Origin: SbD1 sp039679945
Lineage (GTDB): Bacteria > Desulfobacterota > Syntrophobacteria > Syntrophobacterales > Syntrophobacteraceae
NCBI GenBank assembly: GCA_039679945.1
Contig: JBDKTY010000106.1
Span: 1-7,606, forward strand
Reading direction: 5' to 3'
DNA length: 7,606 nt
Both the position numbers and the translations under genes were made by a program. Of this stretch, positions 4,674-7,606 are shown one piece after another. The stretch's first letter is position 1. Every line of letters starts with the position of its first letter. The notes under the pieces were generated by a model. It was given only the letters and a program-made list of their open reading frames with translations. It made no database searches and was not told where the DNA came from.

Positions 4674-6014
4674 TCACAATAATCTGGCGAGCTTCAATGC
4701 CAAAGCATAATCTTCCAATGTATCGATATCGAAACCGGCTTTTTCATCGTCTATAACATGCTCGTATACAAGGTTGCATCTATGACTGATTACTTCTCTT
4801 CCACCATTATCCCCCTGTATTTCAGTAAGGGCTCCCTTTAAACTAACGGGAAACAGAACGGGATTTCCTCTCTTGTCCTGATATTTCGGCAGCACAATTC
4901 TCTGAGGGTTCGTCTCGAACAGGCCGATCAGGTTGTCGATGATCTCCGGTCTCATGAAAGGCTGATCCCCCACCAGAAACATGAAACCGTCCGCCTCGCT
5001 GTCTGCCTTTGACATGCCAATTTTGATGGATTCGCTTTGACCAAGCCGCGCATTTGGATTGTGTAGAGCCTTTACGGGATATTGCTCGGCAATTGCTCTG
5101 ATGGAATCATCCCGGTATACAACGAGGGTCTCCTTGAGCCGAGATGCTATAGCCGCCCGAATGACCCGCTCCAGGACCGGGATGCCGTCGACGGGCATGA
5201 GGAGCTTCTGGGTATTCATCCTCCTGGCGTAACCCGAAGCCATAATGATCCCCGAAACCTTTGAGAATGGTTCTTCTTCGACTTTGCCGTCCTGCATGCT
5301 CCCGGCGAGTAACCGAATGGGATCGGACATTCGGTCCTGGACAGTTCGGAAGACCGCTCTGGCTCGATGCAGATCTTTTTCCGTGTCCACCTTGTTCAGG
5401 AGCAGAATCTTCCTGGAGTTTTCGGGAGTATTCTTGAAGATTCCAGCTTTTGACAAGACCAGGCGGCACACCGTGTCAGCGTCGATGATCCCGTTGGAGT
5501 GAAGACCGGTTACCGCGCGGAACCGATCGATACGGAAAACGGTTCTTTCATCGGCGGCTTTTCCGAGGGCATCGATGCCGACAACACCGACAAGATGTGT
5601 CGTCCGGCTGGGGATCACGGGCTCGTGGATCTCCGGGGCTTTTATCGGGCGTTGTTTCGATCCGTCCCCTTCAACAAGGACACAATCGAATATGTGCTCC
5701 TGATAGATAGCGTTCACCCAATCCGGATCGACCCCCAGGAGTTTGCCATCGGCGTTGACCCCTCTTCCAGCCACGGTGACGGTGCCCTCGGCGACGCCCT
5801 CAAACCTCGGAAACTCAGCCACTTCAAGTACATCGTACTGTTCCGCTCCCGGAACGAATATCGCGGTTGTGGTTGTAACCAAAACACGCTTACCACGGGC
5901 TTTGAGACAATCCGCCAGCTTAAAGAGTGTCGTGGTCTTTCCGCCACCTCCAACGAGGCATAGAAGAACATACTCGTTTTCATCCAGGCCAAACGGTTTC
6001 AGTAGATGATGCAT
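4674..6014 (-). CDS. yqeC: YqeC-MocA fusion: selenium-dependent hydroxylase accessory protein with Mo-cofactor cytidylyltransferase
   Basis: The 446-residue protein joins two enzymes that are usually separate. Residues 1 to about 250 are YqeC: a P-loop GGGGKTT at 22-28, VEGDGSK at 114-120 and NKVD at 207-210. YqeC is linked genetically to selenium-dependent molybdenum hydroxylases. From about 253 on is a MobA-like nucleotidyltransferase of the MocA type: SGIIMASGYARRMNTQKLL at 254-272, GDQP at 349-352 (GDQP is typical of CTP-using MocA, GDMP of GTP-using MobA), GNPVLF and the final DIDTLEDY. MocA makes molybdopterin cytosine dinucleotide for xanthine-dehydrogenase-type enzymes. I chose ATG 6014-6012 (AAAGG nine bases upstream). 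A TTG at 6053 would add 13 residues that look non-conserved and has no SD. Its neighbour on the 5' side is a molybdopterin-binding protein. It is cytoplasmic. Confidence 0.9.
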   Translation of the reverse strand: MHHLLKPFGLDENEYVLLCLVGGGGKTTTLFKLADCLKARGKRVLVTTTTAIFVPGAEQYDVLEVAEFPRFEGVAEGTVTVAGRGVNADGKLLGVDPDWVNAIYQEHIFDCVLVEGDGSKQRPIKAPEIHEPVIPSRTTHLVGVVGIDALGKAADERTVFRIDRFRAVTGLHSNGIIDADTVCRLVLSKAGIFKNTPENSRKILLLNKVDTEKDLHRARAVFRTVQDRMSDPIRLLAGSMQDGKVEEEPFSKVSGIIMASGYARRMNTQKLLMPVDGIPVLERVIRAAIASRLKETLVVYRDDSIRAIAEQYPVKALHNPNARLGQSESIKIGMSKADSEADGFMFLVGDQPFMRPEIIDNLIGLFETNPQRIVLPKYQDKRGNPVLFPVSLKGALTEIQGDNGGREVISHRCNLVYEHVIDDEKAGFDIDTLEDYALALKLARLL

Positions 6015-6087
6015 GTACTTCGGCCTTTGCGAGAGAGGTTGCGTGCCGAACAAACGATGCTGGTCAGGAAAAAGGGCTGCCGGGTTT

Positions 6088-6111
6088 CTATGTGCCTGGA
6101 GCTGCAGCCAT
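6088..6111 (-). other. possible 7-codon upstream ORF with perfect SD
   Basis: ATG 6111-6109 is preceded six bases earlier by GAGAGGAG (6118-6125), the best ribosome binding site in this gene pair. The frame reads MAAAPGT and stops at TAG 6090-6088. It lies 73 bases before the ATG of the YqeC-MocA gene and in a different frame, inside the 150-base gap between the two cofactor genes. It could act as a leader ORF that tunes translation downstream, or be a relic of an older start. No conserved product is claimed. Confidence 0.3.
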
Positions 6112-6164
6112 GTTTTTCTCCTCTCGGGTTCCCCGTGTTTCCGAAGGAGATCCTGCTACATTGG

Positions 6165-7190
6165 CTACACGCCCTTTCCAAAGCCGCAATCGGGATATCT
6201 GCAGGGTTCGCACTGGACGCAGAGACCTCCGTGCGCCAACTTAACGAAATCATGGCGGGTCAATTCCTCACCGGCCAATACCCGCGGCAGCACCAAATCA
6301 AAGATGCTTGTCTTGTGGTACATGACGCAGCCGGGGAGCCCCATCACAGGGATATCTCCAAGGTAGGCGAGCATGAACATGGCGCCTGGAAGAACGGGTG
6401 CTCCATAGGTCACCACCCTGCCTCCAGCGGCCCTGATCGCGGCGGGAGTCACGTCGTCGGGATCGACCGACATGCCCCCCGTTACAGTGACCATCTGGGC
6501 GCCCTGGCGGACAAAATCGAGAATGCCGTCCGCAATCAGCCTGACACTGTCGGATGCAAACGTCTGGCCCAGGACCCGGCACCCAAACTCTTCCAGTTTT
6601 CGCATGACAACCGGACCAAACCGGTCCTCGATCCGGCCGTGATAGACTTCACTGCCGGTGGTGACGATCCCCACTCCGAGGGATCTCAACGGCTTAATCT
6701 CGATCAGGGGAGCATGTCGTCCGCAGATTTCCTCGACTTGTTCGATCTTCTTTTTTTCGATGACCAATGGAATGATTCTGGTACCGGCGATGTTCTTGCC
6801 TTTATGCACTCGTTGATTCGAGTGAAGGGTGGAAAAAATGACCTCCGCCGCCGAATTGACTTCCTCGAGAGCGTCGACTCTGATTTTGAGGAGGCCGTCG
6901 AGGGCAGCTATCAGGTCTACTTTCCCTTCCCTGGGGTCCGAAAGGATGATGCCACGGCCCGCGGCAGCCCGGGCTATGCGCATTGCCGCCTCATTCTCAT
7001 GCAGGAGCGCGTCATGGACCTCCCAGACATAGAGATGCTCTTTGCCCATATCGAGCAGTTTTTGAATGTCATCCCGCTGAACGATGTGCCCCTTCTTAAA
7101 TGCCGGGCCCTTGAATCTGCCCGGTATGATTTGAGTCACATCATGGCAGAGAACCATCCCCAAGGATTCCTGTACCGGGACTGTCTTCAT
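6165..7190 (-). CDS. molybdopterin-binding protein (MoeA-like domain) with C-terminal cysteine cluster
   Basis: This 341-residue protein has the MoCF-biosynthesis (MogA/MoeA-like) molybdopterin-binding fold in its second half: TTGSEVYHG at 177-185, TGGMSVDPDDVTP at 237-249 and GLPGC at 284-288. The first 170 residues form an N-terminal region that resembles part of MoeA (PVQESLGMVLCHDVTQIIPG, then FKKGHIVQRDDIQKLL). The tail has four cysteines at 324, 327, 330 and 335 (CxxCxxCx4C in CVQCEPCRYPDCGFGK), which could bind zinc or an iron-sulfur cluster. I recall this tail from 'molybdopterin-binding protein' entries of anaerobes. ATG 7190-7188 has the SD GGGGAGGA ten bases upstream; a TTG at 7256 would extend the frame by 22 residues but lacks an SD. 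Likely role: binding or metal insertion of Mo cofactor, with the fusion protein downstream. Confidence 0.88.
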   Translation of the reverse strand: MKTVPVQESLGMVLCHDVTQIIPGRFKGPAFKKGHIVQRDDIQKLLDMGKEHLYVWEVHDALLHENEAAMRIARAAAGRGIILSDPREGKVDLIAALDGLLKIRVDALEEVNSAAEVIFSTLHSNQRVHKGKNIAGTRIIPLVIEKKKIEQVEEICGRHAPLIEIKPLRSLGVGIVTTGSEVYHGRIEDRFGPVVMRKLEEFGCRVLGQTFASDSVRLIADGILDFVRQGAQMVTVTGGMSVDPDDVTPAAIRAAGGRVVTYGAPVLPGAMFMLAYLGDIPVMGLPGCVMYHKTSIFDLVLPRVLAGEELTRHDFVKLAHGGLCVQCEPCRYPDCGFGKGV

Positions 7191-7268
7191 GACGCGTGAT
7201 TCCTCCCCGGGCCGGACAGACTGGGATCCGTTTATCGATTCCACTCCGCCAGGCAAGTATGTGGCAAC

Positions 7269-7277
7269 TGGTATAAT
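7269..7277 (+). promoter_or_regulatory. extended -10 box TGGTATAAT, facing right
   Basis: TGGTATAAT is a perfect match to the extended -10 consensus TGnTATAAT and points to the plus strand, away from the molybdopterin-binding gene. The region at the -35 distance (7249-7254, CCAGGC) is not consensus, but an extended -10 can work without one. A transcript would begin near 7284 and run through the structured segment and long inverted repeat at 7296-7440, antisense to the end of the next gene. It could also be chance in AT-rich DNA. Confidence 0.35.
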
Positions 7278-7295
7278 GATATTATTTCAAAGACT

Positions 7296-7373
7296 TAGGA
7301 CCCGGTTTAGAGCACGGGCAAAAGCCCTGTTCCTTGGTTCCGGTTCTTCTTGAGTTTTGACGGTTCGGTCCTA
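7296..7373. other. candidate structured RNA segment closed by a 7-bp stem
   Basis: TAGGACC (7296-7302) pairs perfectly with GGTCCTA (7367-7373) and encloses 64 bases. Inside is a hairpin GGGC-AAAA-GCCC (7316-7319/7324-7327) extended by GCA/TGT past a bulged C. A 78-base length and 7-bp closing stem recall a tRNA, but no T-loop, D-arm or anticodon arm fits. It lies upstream of the Mo-cofactor genes on the minus strand, where a leader RNA would be placed, and behind the -10 box on the plus strand. I do not recognise a riboswitch class. Confidence 0.3.
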
Positions 7374-7440
7374 CCGGGGAGGCGCGGAGAACGTAAGGGA
7401 TAAACCCCTTATGATCTCAGCGGACTCCGCGCCTCCCCGG
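7374..7440 (-). terminator. 16-bp perfect inverted repeat after the glutamate-synthase-like gene
   Basis: CCGGGGAGGCGCGGAG (7374-7389) pairs without mismatch with CTCCGCGCCTCCCCGG (7425-7440). The 35-base loop itself holds TAAGGG/CCCTTA (7394-7399/7406-7411), giving a branched cruciform-like fold. On the minus strand the stem begins seven bases after the TGA of the upstream gene, the usual place for a terminator. No T-run follows on either side, so termination would not be of the classic intrinsic kind. Confidence 0.55.
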
Positions 7441-7447
7441 GGAATGC

Positions 7448-7606
7448 TCATTTGAGGCCGCCATCAAGGGTTTCACCGGAAAGGTGGCGGTGAATGTCGG
7501 CTGCCGCGCGTTTGCCGGCGCCCATCGCGCTGATGACCGTCGCGGCGCCCGTTACCACATCGCCCCCTGCCCAGACACCCTTCATGGTAGTACGTCCGGT
7601 ATTCTG
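7448..7606 (-). CDS. NAD(P)H-dependent glutamate-synthase-type oxidoreductase, C-terminal end only
   Basis: The last 52 codons of a gene entering from the right edge end at TGA 7450-7448. The peptide has the conserved C-terminal FAD-binding signature of the GltD / GltA (small glutamate synthase subunit-like) flavoproteins: GVWAGGDVVTGAATVISAMG, followed by AGKRAAADIHRHL. In this fold the GGD motif contacts FAD and the last helix (AMGAGKRAAA) closes the site. Such flavoproteins pass electrons from NAD(P)H to glutamate synthase or to other partners, and are often found beside selenium/molybdenum enzymes in anaerobes. Only the tail is visible, so the exact member cannot be fixed. The gene reads in the same direction as the cofactor genes but is separated from them by a strong hairpin. 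Confidence 0.85.
   Translation of the reverse strand, partial: QNTGRTTMKGVWAGGDVVTGAATVISAMGAGKRAAADIHRHLSGETLDGGLK

Noticed and set aside
6006..7199. 397-codon open frame on the plus strand across both Mo-cofactor genes
   Set aside because: It is antisense to two clearly recognised genes, has no SD and its translation shows no family pattern. Long antisense frames are common opposite GC-rich coding DNA.
7296..7373. tRNA-like reading of the 7-bp closed, 78-base segment
   Set aside because: No TTCGANNC T-loop, no D-arm and no anticodon stem can be placed on either strand.

Overview
The window looks like chromosomal DNA of a Gram-negative anaerobe that handles molybdenum cofactor and probably selenium. 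I infer a Desulfobacterota-like (former Deltaproteobacteria) host, with moderate confidence. The grounds are an outer-membrane beta-barrel gene of the SphA/phenol-MetA type, a YqeC-MocA fusion of the kind used to mature selenium-dependent molybdenum hydroxylases, a molybdopterin-binding protein with a C-terminal cysteine cluster, the tail of an NAD(P)H-dependent glutamate-synthase-type flavoprotein, and intergenic DNA rich in short palindromic repeats. No rRNA, tRNA, CRISPR array, integrase or transposase was seen.

Layout. (1) 1-1522, minus strand: the early region of a Mu-like prophage. It holds a Gam-family host-nuclease inhibitor and a tight row of very small, mostly cysteine-rich genes. 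One of these carries two in-frame stop codons, and the gene upstream of gam is cut at its 5' end. (2) 1523-1703: an abrupt change to AT-rich DNA (26% G+C over 1531-1640 against 61% over 1421-1530) that carries an array of TAAAGCATGCTTTA-type palindromes. (3) 1704-2864, plus strand: a complete class II Fic protein (AMP transferase fold) with its own inhibitory motif and a C-terminal winged helix. (4) 2865-3578: no gene, but several hairpins, an imperfect direct repeat and two related palindromic elements with shared ends, the second of which supplies the stop codon of the next gene. (5) 3579-4553, minus: the outer-membrane protein. (6) 4674-7190, minus: the YqeC-MocA fusion and the molybdopterin-binding protein, with a tiny SD-led ORF between them. 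(7) 7191-7447: a structured intergenic region with a 16-bp perfect inverted repeat and an outward-facing extended -10 box. (8) 7448-7606: the C-terminus of a glutamate-synthase-like oxidoreductase.

How it fits together. In Mu the early operon runs repressor, ner, A, B, kil, gam. Here transcription runs leftward, so A and B should lie to the right of gam. Instead there is a truncated gene, an AT-rich junction and an oppositely oriented Fic gene, so this prophage has lost its transposition genes and appears to be decaying. On the right, the two cofactor genes read in the same direction and plausibly serve one task: handling, cytidylating and inserting Mo cofactor into a (seleno)molybdenum hydroxylase encoded elsewhere. 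The glutamate-synthase-like flavoprotein upstream may provide the electron-transfer partner.
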